A model generated the notes under the pieces. The model was given only the letters and a program-made list of their open reading frames with translations, was not told where the DNA came from and did not search any database. A stretch of DNA of 46,022 nt from Robiginitalea sp. (lineage in GTDB: Bacteria; Bacteroidota; Bacteroidia; Flavobacteriales; Flavobacteriaceae). Positions 26,160-35,269 of this stretch are shown here, piece by piece (within the stretch, counting starts at the first letter, position 1; each line of letters opens with the position of its first letter). The DNA is taken from positions 1 through 46,022 of the forward strand of contig JAHEJJ010000019.1 in the NCBI GenBank assembly GCA_024638915.1, in the 5' to 3' direction. Both the position numbers and the translations under genes were made by a program.

Positions 26160-27338
26160 TTGAATAAAAATATATTAAATACTGGTGTTCAACAGTATAT
26201 AAGAAATTTTAGCAAAGATGACATTCTGGCAGTGGCGTTTCAGAAACAGATTTTTCCTAAGATTGAGAACAAAGAACTGGTGCAGCAGCTCGAAGGTCGC
26301 CGAAAGTGTCTCAACAAACTCCCACTCTGGTATACTTCCAAGGGTATATTCTATCCGCCAAAACGCGCCCTTGAACAATCGTCTTCGCAACTTACGGCCC
26401 GCTACAAATCCAAACTCGTCTCTGGAAAAACCCTGGTTGATATAACAGGTGGATTTGGTGTTGATAGTTTATTTTTAAGCCAAAAGGTAGATCGCCTTAC
26501 CTATTGTGAGATGTCGAAGGAATTAGCGGATATCGCCTGTTATAATTTCGAGGTTCTGGGCGCCACAAACATCGACGCTCTAAATATCGATGGGTTAAAA
26601 TATTTGGAACGACTCAAAGAGTCTGTCGATTGGGTTTATTTAGATCCTTCACGGCGTGATCCTAAATCAAAAAGGGTTTTCCGACTGGAAGATGCCGATC
26701 CGCCACTACCGGCCATACTATCCTTTCTATGGCAAAAAACCGACAACATACTGATCAAAACCTCGCCTTTATTGGACCTCAGCTCTGGCTTCAAGACACT
26801 GGAATCTGTTAAGGAGGTTTATGTCATCGCGGTAAAGAACGAGGTGAAGGAATTATTATGGGTGCTCAAAAAAAACTACCAAGGCGATCCGTTGATTACC
26901 GCGGTAAACCTCGTTATGGGTGATGAACAGGCTTTCTCCTTTGCGTGGCAGGAGGAAAAATCATCTCCATGCAAATTCGGCAACTTGGGCGATTATCTTT
27001 ATGAACCCCATGCTGCGATCATGAAATCAGGAGCCTTTAAGCTAGTGGCAAAAAGATTCGGTCTAAGAAAACTACATGAGCATTCCCACCTCTACACCTC
27101 CGATACTTTAAAGGAATTTCCAGGCAAAAGGTTTCGGGTTGAAGCCTCATTTAAATACAACCGTAAAAACATCGAACAATCAGCTGTGCAAAAAGCAAAT
27201 ATCACGACCCGAAATTTTCCCTACTCCGTGGCAGCGCTTCGAAAGAAACATCGTATAAGCGATGGCGGGGATCAAACTATGTTTTTTACCACCGATTATA
27301 AGGGCGATCTGGTAGTAGTTCTGTGCAGGCGTGTATAA
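26160..27338 (+). CDS. Class I SAM-dependent methyltransferase with THUMP-like domain
   Basis: 392 residues. A helical N-terminal part (about 1-85) is followed by a Rossmann methyltransferase domain with motif I LVDITGGFGVDSLFLS (about 95-110) and the catalytic-type DWVYLDPSRRDPKSKRVF (about 157-174). A C-terminal THUMP-like domain (about 310-390) contains LKEFPGKRFRVEASFKYN. The DPSRRD motif and THUMP-like end suggest RNA or tRNA modification, but the target is unknown. The start is TTG at 26160: the only other nearby ATG is out of frame and the TTG opens MNKNILNTGVQQYI. Third gene of the DUF4159 operon; it converges on the dipeptidase with 7 bp between stops. Confidence 0.85.
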   Translation: MNKNILNTGVQQYIRNFSKDDILAVAFQKQIFPKIENKELVQQLEGRRKCLNKLPLWYTSKGIFYPPKRALEQSSSQLTARYKSKLVSGKTLVDITGGFGVDSLFLSQKVDRLTYCEMSKELADIACYNFEVLGATNIDALNIDGLKYLERLKESVDWVYLDPSRRDPKSKRVFRLEDADPPLPAILSFLWQKTDNILIKTSPLLDLSSGFKTLESVKEVYVIAVKNEVKELLWVLKKNYQGDPLITAVNLVMGDEQAFSFAWQEEKSSPCKFGNLGDYLYEPHAAIMKSGAFKLVAKRFGLRKLHEHSHLYTSDTLKEFPGKRFRVEASFKYNRKNIEQSAVQKANITTRNFPYSVAALRKKHRISDGGDQTMFFTTDYKGDLVVVLCRRV

Positions 27339-27345
27339 TTGGCTG

Positions 27346-28080
27346 CTATGGACATGGCCATTTGAAATTCGCAATCTGATCCCTGGAAGCCGCCCCGAGG
27401 TTATAATGCCACCACTCCGTCCTGATCGACCAGAATCCATGTTTTTCCATGGTCTTTTTCAATATTCTTCGATTCTTTAAAACCTCTGCCGGCAGGCTGT
27501 TATTATCATGATAGGCCCTGTAGCCAAAAAAATCAAAATCGGTTCCCATGTCTACCGCCTCACCTTCAAGCGTTACAAGGGTAATATCAACGGCTCCGCC
27601 TTTGTTGTGAATAGATCCTTTTTCCGGGTTTGCCACATATTGAGGATTGGGGACGATTTCCCACATTTTGTACTGAACAGAATTAGGACGGTAACAATCG
27701 AAAAATTTGATCCTGTAGCCTTGTTCCATAAAATCTGCATTGGCCGCGATCAAAGCCCTGGCGGTCTTTACCCTGGTATAACACTCCGCACATTCGTAGA
27801 CCCTGGATTTAAGAAAATTATTCTCGGTGGCATAGCGCAGATCATAAACAAAGTCATTGCTATAGTCCGTAAGCCGAATAAATGTTGTATCGGCAAGATC
27901 ATCCATACTTGGCAATAAAGGAATCTGCTTTTGGATAGGGGCCTCTGAAGTATCACTTGCCGCAATTGTCGGGTCATTTGCCTCATTGATAGCCTTATTT
28001 TGCCGACATCCGACAAAAAAAACAACAGCCAGGATATTAATTATAATAAAAGCAGTTCTCAATGATGAACAATTTTGCAC
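27346..28080 (-). CDS. D-alanyl-D-alanine dipeptidase, VanX/DdpX-like M15 lipoprotein
   Basis: 244 residues. An N-terminal lipoprotein signal ends in FFVGC (Cys near residue 25), so the enzyme should be attached to a membrane facing the periplasm. The zinc site of the M15D family is intact: SIHNKGGAVDITL gives the SxHxxGxAxD pattern and TEWWHYNL gives the ExxxH end. YDLRYATENNFL and FFDCYRPNSVQ also match. VanX-like enzymes split D-Ala-D-Ala; outside resistance clusters they serve peptidoglycan recycling, and no VanH/A/R/S genes are nearby, so resistance is not implied. The start is GTG at 28080. Divergent from the GH130-like gene. Confidence 0.88.
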   Translation of the reverse strand: MQNCSSLRTAFIIINILAVVFFVGCRQNKAINEANDPTIAASDTSEAPIQKQIPLLPSMDDLADTTFIRLTDYSNDFVYDLRYATENNFLKSRVYECAECYTRVKTARALIAANADFMEQGYRIKFFDCYRPNSVQYKMWEIVPNPQYVANPEKGSIHNKGGAVDITLVTLEGEAVDMGTDFDFFGYRAYHDNNSLPAEVLKNRRILKKTMEKHGFWSIRTEWWHYNLGAASRDQIANFKWPCP

Positions 28081-28171
28081 TGAAGATAGCGATAATAAGA
28101 GATTGGGCCTTGGTGAATAATTCGAATATTTCTTCTTACTTTAAGCATCGAATAATTTATTCCCCTAGAGG

Positions 28172-29263
28172 ATGACTATTAAGCATTTGATTCTCCTGAG
28201 CTTGGCTTTATTGCCTTATCTGGTTCTATCTCAGCAACCCTGGTTGTTAAACTTTGAAAAAACAGAGCTTAATCCGGTCATGACAGCCAATCCAGAATTT
28301 ACTTTTATCTGTCCGGTTTCAGGTCAAGAAGTGGCCTGGCAAAAAGCAGATGTCTTCAATCCGGCCGCTGTTGTGCGCAACGACACGGTGTTTATGCTTT
28401 TCAGAGCAGAAGACAATCCCGCTGCTGAACTCGGTGGCCGAACATCTCGTATTGGCCTTGCCTATAGCATTGATGGTGTGCATTTTGAAAAATTTCCCAA
28501 ACCGGTGCTTTATCCAGGTAAGGACGAATTCCGTGAATGGGACTACCCAGGAGGTGTGGAAGATCCCCGCGTTGTTGAAATGCTCGATGGTTCTTACTTG
28601 ATGCTCTATACAAGTTGGAATAAAGATATAGCACGCCTATCGAGTGCCTCTTCCTGGGATTTAAAGAAATGGACAAAACATGGCCCTGTTTTCAAAACAG
28701 CATACGGTGGAAAATATCTGGACATTTGGAGTAAATCTGGCTCCGTGATTACAGAGTTAAAAGACGGTAAACTGGTGGCCAAAAGGATCGATGGAAAAAT
28801 TTGGATGTACTGGGGCGAAACATTCGTAAATCTTGCACATTCAAGGAATGGTATCCAATGGGAGCCATTACTCAACGAAGAAGGGAAACTCTTGCGCGTT
28901 TTCGAACCTACTCTCGGGGAGTTCGACAGCCATTTGACGGAACCCGGACCCCCGGCCCTGTACACCGACAAGGGAATTCTTTTGCTCTATAATGGAAAAA
29001 ACCTGAGCGGCAAAGGTGCCGATGACAAGGTGCCTGAAGGAACCTACTGTGGCGGGCAAGTTCTTTTTGAAAGTAAAGATCCAAGACGCTTTGTTGCCCG
29101 TCTGGACAAACCATTTATTTGTCCGAGCCTGCCTCACGAAATGAGCGGGCAGTACAAGGCAGGTACTACCTTTATCGAAGGGTTGGTCTACTTTAAAAAC
29201 AAATGGTTCTTGTATTACGGTACAGCAGATTCAATGGTGGGTTTAGCTGTAAAATCAGATTGA
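28172..29263 (+). CDS. Secreted GH130-like beta-mannosidase/phosphorylase family enzyme
   Basis: 363 residues with a signal peptide (MTIKHLILLSLALLPYLVLS) and a five-bladed beta-propeller reminiscent of GH130: VFNPAAVVRNDTVFMLFRAE, RIGLAYSIDGVHFEKFP, GGVEDPRVVEMLDGSYLM, EPGPPALYTDKGILLLYNG and KWFLYYGTADSMVGLAV. The EDPR Asp is the expected acid residue. GH130 includes cytosolic mannosyl phosphorylases and secreted beta-1,2-mannosidases. Secretion and the Glu before GPPA suggest hydrolysis rather than phosphorolysis, an inference. It stands alone, convergent with the GMC-partner gene. GH43-like or GH32-like propellers are alternatives but fit less well. Confidence 0.8.
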   Translation: MTIKHLILLSLALLPYLVLSQQPWLLNFEKTELNPVMTANPEFTFICPVSGQEVAWQKADVFNPAAVVRNDTVFMLFRAEDNPAAELGGRTSRIGLAYSIDGVHFEKFPKPVLYPGKDEFREWDYPGGVEDPRVVEMLDGSYLMLYTSWNKDIARLSSASSWDLKKWTKHGPVFKTAYGGKYLDIWSKSGSVITELKDGKLVAKRIDGKIWMYWGETFVNLAHSRNGIQWEPLLNEEGKLLRVFEPTLGEFDSHLTEPGPPALYTDKGILLLYNGKNLSGKGADDKVPEGTYCGGQVLFESKDPRRFVARLDKPFICPSLPHEMSGQYKAGTTFIEGLVYFKNKWFLYYGTADSMVGLAVKSD

Positions 29264-29311
29264 GTCCTAATTCCGGCGAATTTAGTTACCCATAAAGCAT
29301 GCGCTAATGTT

Positions 29312-30031
29312 TTATGTTAAGAGATTGCCATTTTCATCCCACTCCGCCATAATACCCCGTTTGCTTTGGTCAACACATTTTGCCAGCCACTCCTCTTCAT
29401 ATGCAACACCGTGTTGTTCCAATACATCTTCGGGAACACCATCCCAAATATTAGGCATATTACCTTTATAGCCGAGGTCTTCAATCCCCATTTTAGTCGT
29501 ATAATATCCACTGAGCGTAAGATTGCACATCAGATTAAAAAATTGAATTTCAAGAGCCTGTTTGTCCATCGGAATATCGGCTTCATAATAAGCGATCTTG
29601 TCGAGTATTGATTTCTGCTGCTCCATTATCGCCGATTTGAACTCCATGTTGAATTCGGTATTGGACTTATGATCCAACCACATCAGTCCACCCCTCAGCG
29701 TCGTCTGCAACTCAGGAATATCCTTGGCCATAAATTCTATGAAATCGGGTACTCCGGCATCCAGAGCGCTGCCAAACTTCTCATTGGCCGGAAGGATGAG
29801 GGCACATAATACTCCGATCGTTTCCATTTCGTGTTCGTTAAAAAATTGATCGGTTTCTAACTCCTCTATCAATTCCTTCTCTTGAGGTGTTCGTCCGTAT
29901 TTATAAGGAAACTCGTAGATCTCCTGACCTGTTTTGGCCGATGCTTCAGCCTCAGTTTTGCAACCATAGAGCATCAGGCTACCAGCAATACCTCCCAGGA
30001 AAATTGATTTTAAACTGTCTCTTCTATCCAT
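29312..30031 (-). CDS. Gluconate 2-dehydrogenase subunit 3-like protein, Tat lipoprotein
   Basis: 239 residues from ATG 30031, chosen because it begins 2 bp after the stop of the GMC gene and gives a clean signal; a longer frame from 30112 overlaps that gene by about 80 bases. The N-terminus MDRRDSLKSIFLGGIAGSLM has a twin arginine followed by a hydrophobic stretch and a lipobox LYGC, so it should be exported folded by Tat and lipidated. The body matches the Gluconate_2-dh3 family: FFNEHEMETIGVLCALILPA and GVPDFIEFMAKDI. In known enzymes this small subunit accompanies and escorts a flavin subunit. Function with the adjacent GMC protein is inferred from family and synteny. Confidence 0.88.
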   Translation of the reverse strand: MDRRDSLKSIFLGGIAGSLMLYGCKTEAEASAKTGQEIYEFPYKYGRTPQEKELIEELETDQFFNEHEMETIGVLCALILPANEKFGSALDAGVPDFIEFMAKDIPELQTTLRGGLMWLDHKSNTEFNMEFKSAIMEQQKSILDKIAYYEADIPMDKQALEIQFFNLMCNLTLSGYYTTKMGIEDLGYKGNMPNIWDGVPEDVLEQHGVAYEEEWLAKCVDQSKRGIMAEWDENGNLLT

Positions 30032-30033
30032 AA

Positions 30034-31752
30034 TTAGATATTTTGCTGTTTTAACTGTTCTACCATATACTCCGACGCTCTCCAGGAAAGGGCGAGAATG
30101 GTCCAGGTGCAATTCTTATCGGCCTGGGACACAAAAGGTCCTGCATCGGTTATAAAGACATTGTTGGCATCGTGAAGCTGTTGATAGCTATTGGTGACCG
30201 ATTTCTTAGGATCGTCGCCCATACGCGTAGTACCTACTTCGTGAATAATACGGCCCGGTGCCAACAGTCCGTAGTCCTGATCCTTTCCGGGGGTATCGCC
30301 CAGGGGTTCTCCCCCCATATTGTGAATGATTTCCTCAAAGGTTTGCTGCATATGTCGCGCCTGCTTTCGCTCGAAATCTGACCATTTGTAATGGAAGCGT
30401 AATACAGGGATCCCGAATTCATCTACTTTGGTTGGGTCTATCTCACAATAATTATCCTCTCTGGCTATAGATTCGCCCCTGCCGCCAAAGCCAAGAACCG
30501 AACCGTAATACTTTTTTACATCTTGCCTGAGGCTTTCACCATAGCCACCGGTATTGAGTCCAAAGAACTTATTGAAATAATTAGCGTTAAATCCAAAACC
30601 ATAACTGGGCATACTCATACCACCCCAAACCTCTATATGATAGCCTCTGGGAAAATCCAGGGCCTTATTGTCTAACCACCAGGGGGAATACACATGCATG
30701 CCTCCCACCCCATCTTCATTGTAGGGCTTGCGGTTCATTAGGCCCGGGATAAATCCAGCCCGACTGCTACCTGTAGAATCGTGAAGGTACTTGCCTACCA
30801 AATTGCTGCTGTTGCCCAGACCATTCGGATGCTGGGCACTTTTTGAATTCATCAGAATCCTTGCCGTACTGCAGGCTGAAGCTGCCAAAACCACAATTTT
30901 ACCTTTGAGTTTATGTTCCTTCCTATCATCCTTATTGATATAGGACACTCCGGTGGCCTTCCCCTCTGTGTCGGTGGTAACTTCCCGAACCATAGAATTT
31001 ACATATAAGTCTACCTGACCACCACTTTTCTGAGCCGGAAATATCAGGCAGGACCCTGAGGAGAAATCCGCGTAAACGGAGCAGGCCCTGGAACACTGGC
31101 CACAATAAAAACAGACCCCTCTGTCTTTGTTGATCTTTTTGGTAAGCATGGACATACGTGAAGGAATCACCGGGATACCTGTTTTACGAGCGCCCTGTAT
31201 ATAAAACAATTCATGCAACCTTGGTTTTGGTGGTGGTAGAAAAAATCCATCCGGATCGTTGGGCAAACCTTCGTTAGTACCGAATACACCAATGAGTTGG
31301 TCGACCTTATCATAATATGGTTTCACGTCCTCGTATCCGATCGGCCAGTTATCGCCCAGACCATCCACATCTTTATGTTTAAAGTCCTTGGGGCCGAAAC
31401 GGAGCGAGATCCTGCCCCAATGATTTGTCCTTCCGCCCAGCATATGTGAGCGGAACCAATCGAATTTAGTGCCGTCTTTGTGTGTATAGGGTTCACCTTC
31501 GATTTCCCATCCGCCATAAGCCGCATCAAAATCCCCAAAATCACGTACGGTATTGGCGCCCCTTCGAGGGGATTCCCAGGGCCATTTCAGCTGGGTCATA
31601 TGGTCGGGGTCTGCGGGATCAAAAAAGGGCCCTGCCTCTACTACCGCTACTTTTAAGCCGGCGTCGGCAAGAACTTTAGTAGTCATGCCACCTCCGGCAC
31701 CTGAACCGACAATGATGGCATCGTATACAGTGGCCTTTTCAATTATCTGCAT
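30034..31752 (-). CDS. GMC-family FAD oxidoreductase (gluconate 2-dehydrogenase-like large subunit)
   Basis: 572 residues. An N-terminal FAD-binding Rossmann motif AIIVGSGAGGGMTTKVLADAG (about 12-32), MLGGRTNHWGRISLRF (104-119), and C-terminal IIHEVGTTRMGDDP and KNCTWTILALSWRASEYM are GMC hallmarks; His in HEVGTTRMG and Asn before CTWTILA are the probable catalytic pair. A cysteine cluster C214-x2-C217-x2-C220-x3-C224 may hold an iron-sulfur centre as in bacterial FAD glucose dehydrogenases. There is no signal peptide, while the partner gene 2 bp downstream has a Tat signal. Expected reaction is oxidation of a sugar hydroxyl, possibly at C3 of a glycoside; the substrate is unknown. Divergent from susC. 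Confidence 0.9.
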   Translation of the reverse strand: MQIIEKATVYDAIIVGSGAGGGMTTKVLADAGLKVAVVEAGPFFDPADPDHMTQLKWPWESPRRGANTVRDFGDFDAAYGGWEIEGEPYTHKDGTKFDWFRSHMLGGRTNHWGRISLRFGPKDFKHKDVDGLGDNWPIGYEDVKPYYDKVDQLIGVFGTNEGLPNDPDGFFLPPPKPRLHELFYIQGARKTGIPVIPSRMSMLTKKINKDRGVCFYCGQCSRACSVYADFSSGSCLIFPAQKSGGQVDLYVNSMVREVTTDTEGKATGVSYINKDDRKEHKLKGKIVVLAASACSTARILMNSKSAQHPNGLGNSSNLVGKYLHDSTGSSRAGFIPGLMNRKPYNEDGVGGMHVYSPWWLDNKALDFPRGYHIEVWGGMSMPSYGFGFNANYFNKFFGLNTGGYGESLRQDVKKYYGSVLGFGGRGESIAREDNYCEIDPTKVDEFGIPVLRFHYKWSDFERKQARHMQQTFEEIIHNMGGEPLGDTPGKDQDYGLLAPGRIIHEVGTTRMGDDPKKSVTNSYQQLHDANNVFITDAGPFVSQADKNCTWTILALSWRASEYMVEQLKQQNI

Positions 31753-32073
31753 GTAGATTGGATTTTCCCCTAATTTATAAATTAAAACGATGGGCGAAAA
31801 TTTTTTGGCTTCAGGTATTCCGTATTCAATACAAAGAGTTGGCGAAAGGGATAAAGCTTCTTCGGGTTAAACACCTAGCATTTCCACAAAAAAAAAGTAT
31901 GTAATTTAGAATTAATAAAATTAACGCAAAGCATTCTATGGTTTTCACAATATTTTAGTATTATTATAATAGAATTTTGATTTCTTTAACATATTAACGA
32001 GAACCTTTTCGGCAATAAGCAACAGGAAATCTGTGAAGTACAACAACTTAAAACTAACGTAACACCAACAATC
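31753..32073 (+). other. 321 bp divergent intergenic region between the GMC operon and susC
   Basis: No gene is seen here. The part from about 31890 to 31990 is strongly AT-rich. No perfect TAnnTTTG box was found on either strand; near-matches on the plus strand are TAATTTAG, TATTTTAG and GAATTTTG between about 31910 and 31980. The last 40 bases before susC are A/C-rich, which is usual for Bacteroidota leaders. A regulator-binding site is likely given the length, but no clear palindrome or repeat stands out. No sigma/anti-sigma pair is encoded next to it. Confidence 0.5.
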
Positions 32074-35000
32074 ATGATTCAGAAATCTACTTGTCATGCG
32101 TTAAAACCAAGGCCTGGAAATATCTTTCGGTCTTTTTCTGTTTTAAAAGCGCTTGTTATGATCTTTCTGATTTCCGGGTCCACGCTATGGGCAAATCCGG
32201 ACACAGAGATTATCAAAATCACAATCATCGAAGATGATCAGACAACCATTACAGGAACAGTAATGGATAACAATGGTATTCCCCTTGGAGGTGCCAATGT
32301 GGTCGAGAAAGGGACCACTAACGGAACCCAAACCGATTTTGATGGAAACTTTACCATTACAGCGGCTTCAGACGCTATCCTGGTGATCAGCTATATCGGA
32401 TTTGCGAAACAGGAGGTATCGGTTGACGGCCAATCTTCTATTAGTGTTACTCTGGCTGAAGATTTTAGCCAGCTAAGCGAGGTGGTAGTCACAGGGTATC
32501 TCGCGCAAACCAGAGGTGATCTTACCGGATCTGTAGCCTCAGTTGATATCTCGGAAGCTACCAAAGCACCCATCGTAAACGCAGCGGAAGCGTTGGAAGG
32601 AAGAGTTAGCGGGGTTACTGTATCCAATGCCGGTAGCCCGGGTGCCGCACCAAAAATTACCATTCGTGGCTTTGGTACCAGTAACAACACGAATCCCTTG
32701 TATATTATCGATGGTGTGCAAACCGATAATGCCAATATTCTAAACAGTATAAATCCGGCGGATATAGAGCAAATCAACGTTTTAAAGGACGGTGCAGCCG
32801 CTATTTATGGAGCACGGGCCTCTAATGGAGTCGTTATCATTACCACAAAGGGCGGTGGTTATAATCAGGCGGCTCCCACTATATCCTTCGACCTATATAC
32901 TGGATTTTCAAGGGCAGCCAACCCTCCAAAACTATTAAACGCGCAGCAGCACGCTGATATGATCTTTCAGAGTTTGACCAATGATGGTGCGGCTATTACA
33001 CATCCGCAATACGACCCTGGAAGCACTGGCACATTTACTGTTCCAAGTGCATTGGTAGGTTATGTAGACCCGATTACCGGAGAACCCGCTACTGCCTCAG
33101 TACGGCCGGGAGGTACAGACTGGGTGGATGCAGTTACACAGGATGGGTGGACTAATAATTTATCCATAGCAGTAGCTAATGGTAATGAAACAGGCAAATA
33201 TTATCTATCAGCGAATTATCTTGATCGTGAAGGTGTTTTCTTAAATACCGGGTTTGAACAAGGAACAACACGACTGAATTCAGAGTTTAAATTAGGCCGT
33301 GTAACCATAGGTGAACACCTTGGTGTTTCCTATTCTAATACGAAGACGGGCGTGTTTGCCGGTAACGAGGACAGTAGTCCTGGATCTTTCATACCCGTAA
33401 ACGAGGCCTTGAGAAGCAGTCCGTTAATCCCTATCAGAGATGATAACGGCAATTTGGCGGGTGCAGCCTCGGGGGGCCTGGGGAACGTCCGTAGCCCATA
33501 TGCCAATCTGGTAAGGGCCAAAGACAATTTTAACAGGCGCTTCAGGGTATTCGGTGACGTTTATTTAAACGCTCAACTTATGGATGAGCTCAGTTTTAAA
33601 ACTATTTTTAGTGGTTCCGTAGAAAATTTTGACAGTAGAAGGTTTCAGGCACTTGACCCTGAACATATTGAACCTTTGGCCACCAATACATTGGCAGAGC
33701 AGAATATCCAGAATTTTAACTGGACCTGGACGAATACCGTCAACTACAATAAATTATTTGGTGACCACAATATTAATGCACTTGTAGGTATTGAAGCCGT
33801 TGAAGACGGAAGTAAAGGAAAACAAATCAGCAGGAATGGCTTTCTTTTTGAAACCCCTGATTTTTATCTCTTAAACAATGGTAGCGGTACCCCTAATGTG
33901 GATAACGCATTTGATGGCGGCACCTCTCTTTTCTCCGTATTCGGTACCGCAAACTATTCATATAAGGGCAAGTACTTCGGTACAGTAACCATTCGGAATG
34001 ATAAAACTTCCCGCTTCCTGGGAGACAATCAAAGCCAGACTTTCCCCTCTTTTAGCGGTGGTTGGCTGATCAGTGACGAAGACTGGTTCCCAGTGGATGC
34101 GGCGGTAAGCCGACTGAAATTAAAAGCATCATGGGGGCAATTGGGGAACCAGAGTTTACCGGTTTCCAATCCTGTGATCAACATTTCACAGCTCAATGAG
34201 GGACTGGCGAACTATTCCTTTAATGGAAGTACAATTTCGACCGGGGCCATCCTCGATCAGGTTGGAAATCCGGATTTGAAATGGGAAACATCTGAAGCGA
34301 CTAATATCGGAGTGGAACTGGGAATGTTTAATAATGAGCTCAATTTTTCCCTTGAGGTATATGATATTAAGACAAAGGATTTGATTACTAGAGACAACAG
34401 CGCGATTAGTACTACTGCAATCGATGCACAACCTCCGTTTGTAAATCTCGGGGATATCCAAAACAGGGGGGTCGACTTCTCAGTTGGGTTTAATCGTCAA
34501 ACCAGTTATGGTTTTAACTACGGGATTCAGGCCAATATTTCACATTATAAAAATGAGGTTAAAAGTCTGATCAGTGAATTCCAGGCTGGAAGAACGGACC
34601 TCAGGGGTGGTGCGGTTACGAGAACTGAAGTAGGCCGTGCAATATCTGAGTTTTACGGACGCGAGGTAACGGGCTTTGACAGTAACGGTCGATTTACTTA
34701 TCGGGATGTTAACGGTGACGGGATAATCGATGATTCCAATGATAGGACATATATAGGTTCACCACACCCAGATTTCACATATGGTTTGAATTTTAATGGA
34801 GATTACAAAGGATTCGATATCCAAATCTTTTTTGCGGGCTCTCAGGGGAACGATGTATACAATTACGAGAAGATCTTCTCCGATTTTGCTACCTTCCCCG
34901 ATGGTAACCGTAGTGCCCGGGTACTTGATTCCTGGACACCTTCCAATCAGAATGCAACATTACCTGCTTTAAGTTTTTCAGTGCTCAATGATGAGACACA

Positions 35001-35265
35001 GCCGAATTCTTATTTCGTAGAAGACGCATCCTATTTAAGATTAAGGAATCTACAGATTGGATACTCATTTCCAAGTGATATAGTGGAAAAGATCGGGATG
35101 GATCAGTTGAGACTTTATATACAGGGTACAAACCTGTTTACAATTACAGATTATAACGGATTTGATCCTGAAGTGATTTCTGATGATAACTTGTCTTTGG
35201 GTGTTGATTTCGAGACATTCCCGGTTTCCCAGATATTTACTCTAGGTATAAATACTAAATTCTAA
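32074..35265 (+). CDS. susC: SusC/RagA-family TonB-dependent outer membrane receptor
   Basis: 1063 residues. A signal peptide ending around residue 41 (SGSTLWANP) precedes a carboxypeptidase-regulatory-like domain (about 60-140: GTVMDNNGIPLGGANVVEKG), the SusC-type link SEVVVTGYLAQTRGDLTGSV, a TonB plug (about 155-270: SINPADIEQINVLKDGAAAI, YGARASNGVV) and a 22-strand barrel ending in FPVSQIFTLGINTKF. SusC/D complexes import oligosaccharides across the outer membrane with TonB energy. No N-terminal secretin/FecR-interaction domain is obvious, so anti-sigma control is not implied. susD starts 4 bp after the stop. Substrate cannot be read from the sequence; divergence from the GMC pair suggests an oxidisable sugar or glycoside. 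Confidence 0.95.
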   Translation: MIQKSTCHALKPRPGNIFRSFSVLKALVMIFLISGSTLWANPDTEIIKITIIEDDQTTITGTVMDNNGIPLGGANVVEKGTTNGTQTDFDGNFTITAASDAILVISYIGFAKQEVSVDGQSSISVTLAEDFSQLSEVVVTGYLAQTRGDLTGSVASVDISEATKAPIVNAAEALEGRVSGVTVSNAGSPGAAPKITIRGFGTSNNTNPLYIIDGVQTDNANILNSINPADIEQINVLKDGAAAIYGARASNGVVIITTKGGGYNQAAPTISFDLYTGFSRAANPPKLLNAQQHADMIFQSLTNDGAAITHPQYDPGSTGTFTVPSALVGYVDPITGEPATASVRPGGTDWVDAVTQDGWTNNLSIAVANGNETGKYYLSANYLDREGVFLNTGFEQGTTRLNSEFKLGRVTIGEHLGVSYSNTKTGVFAGNEDSSPGSFIPVNEALRSSPLIPIRDDNGNLAGAASGGLGNVRSPYANLVRAKDNFNRRFRVFGDVYLNAQLMDELSFKTIFSGSVENFDSRRFQALDPEHIEPLATNTLAEQNIQNFNWTWTNTVNYNKLFGDHNINALVGIEAVEDGSKGKQISRNGFLFETPDFYLLNNGSGTPNVDNAFDGGTSLFSVFGTANYSYKGKYFGTVTIRNDKTSRFLGDNQSQTFPSFSGGWLISDEDWFPVDAAVSRLKLKASWGQLGNQSLPVSNPVINISQLNEGLANYSFNGSTISTGAILDQVGNPDLKWETSEATNIGVELGMFNNELNFSLEVYDIKTKDLITRDNSAISTTAIDAQPPFVNLGDIQNRGVDFSVGFNRQTSYGFNYGIQANISHYKNEVKSLISEFQAGRTDLRGGAVTRTEVGRAISEFYGREVTGFDSNGRFTYRDVNGDGIIDDSNDRTYIGSPHPDFTYGLNFNGDYKGFDIQIFFAGSQGNDVYNYEKIFSDFATFPDGNRSARVLDSWTPSNQNATLPALSFSVLNDETQPNSYFVEDASYLRLRNLQIGYSFPSDIVEKIGMDQLRLYIQGTNLFTITDYNGFDPEVISDDNLSLGVDFETFPVSQIFTLGINTKF

Positions 35266-35269
35266 AAAA

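Noticed and set aside
27346-28080. Vancomycin-resistance interpretation of the VanX-like dipeptidase.
   Set aside because: No vanH, vanA/B-type ligase or two-component genes are nearby; M15D dipeptidases occur widely in peptidoglycan recycling.
31753-32073. Possible small RNA or riboswitch in the long divergent gap.
   Set aside because: No stable stem-loop with a T-run, conserved riboswitch core or repeat could be seen; the gap is explained as a divergent control region.
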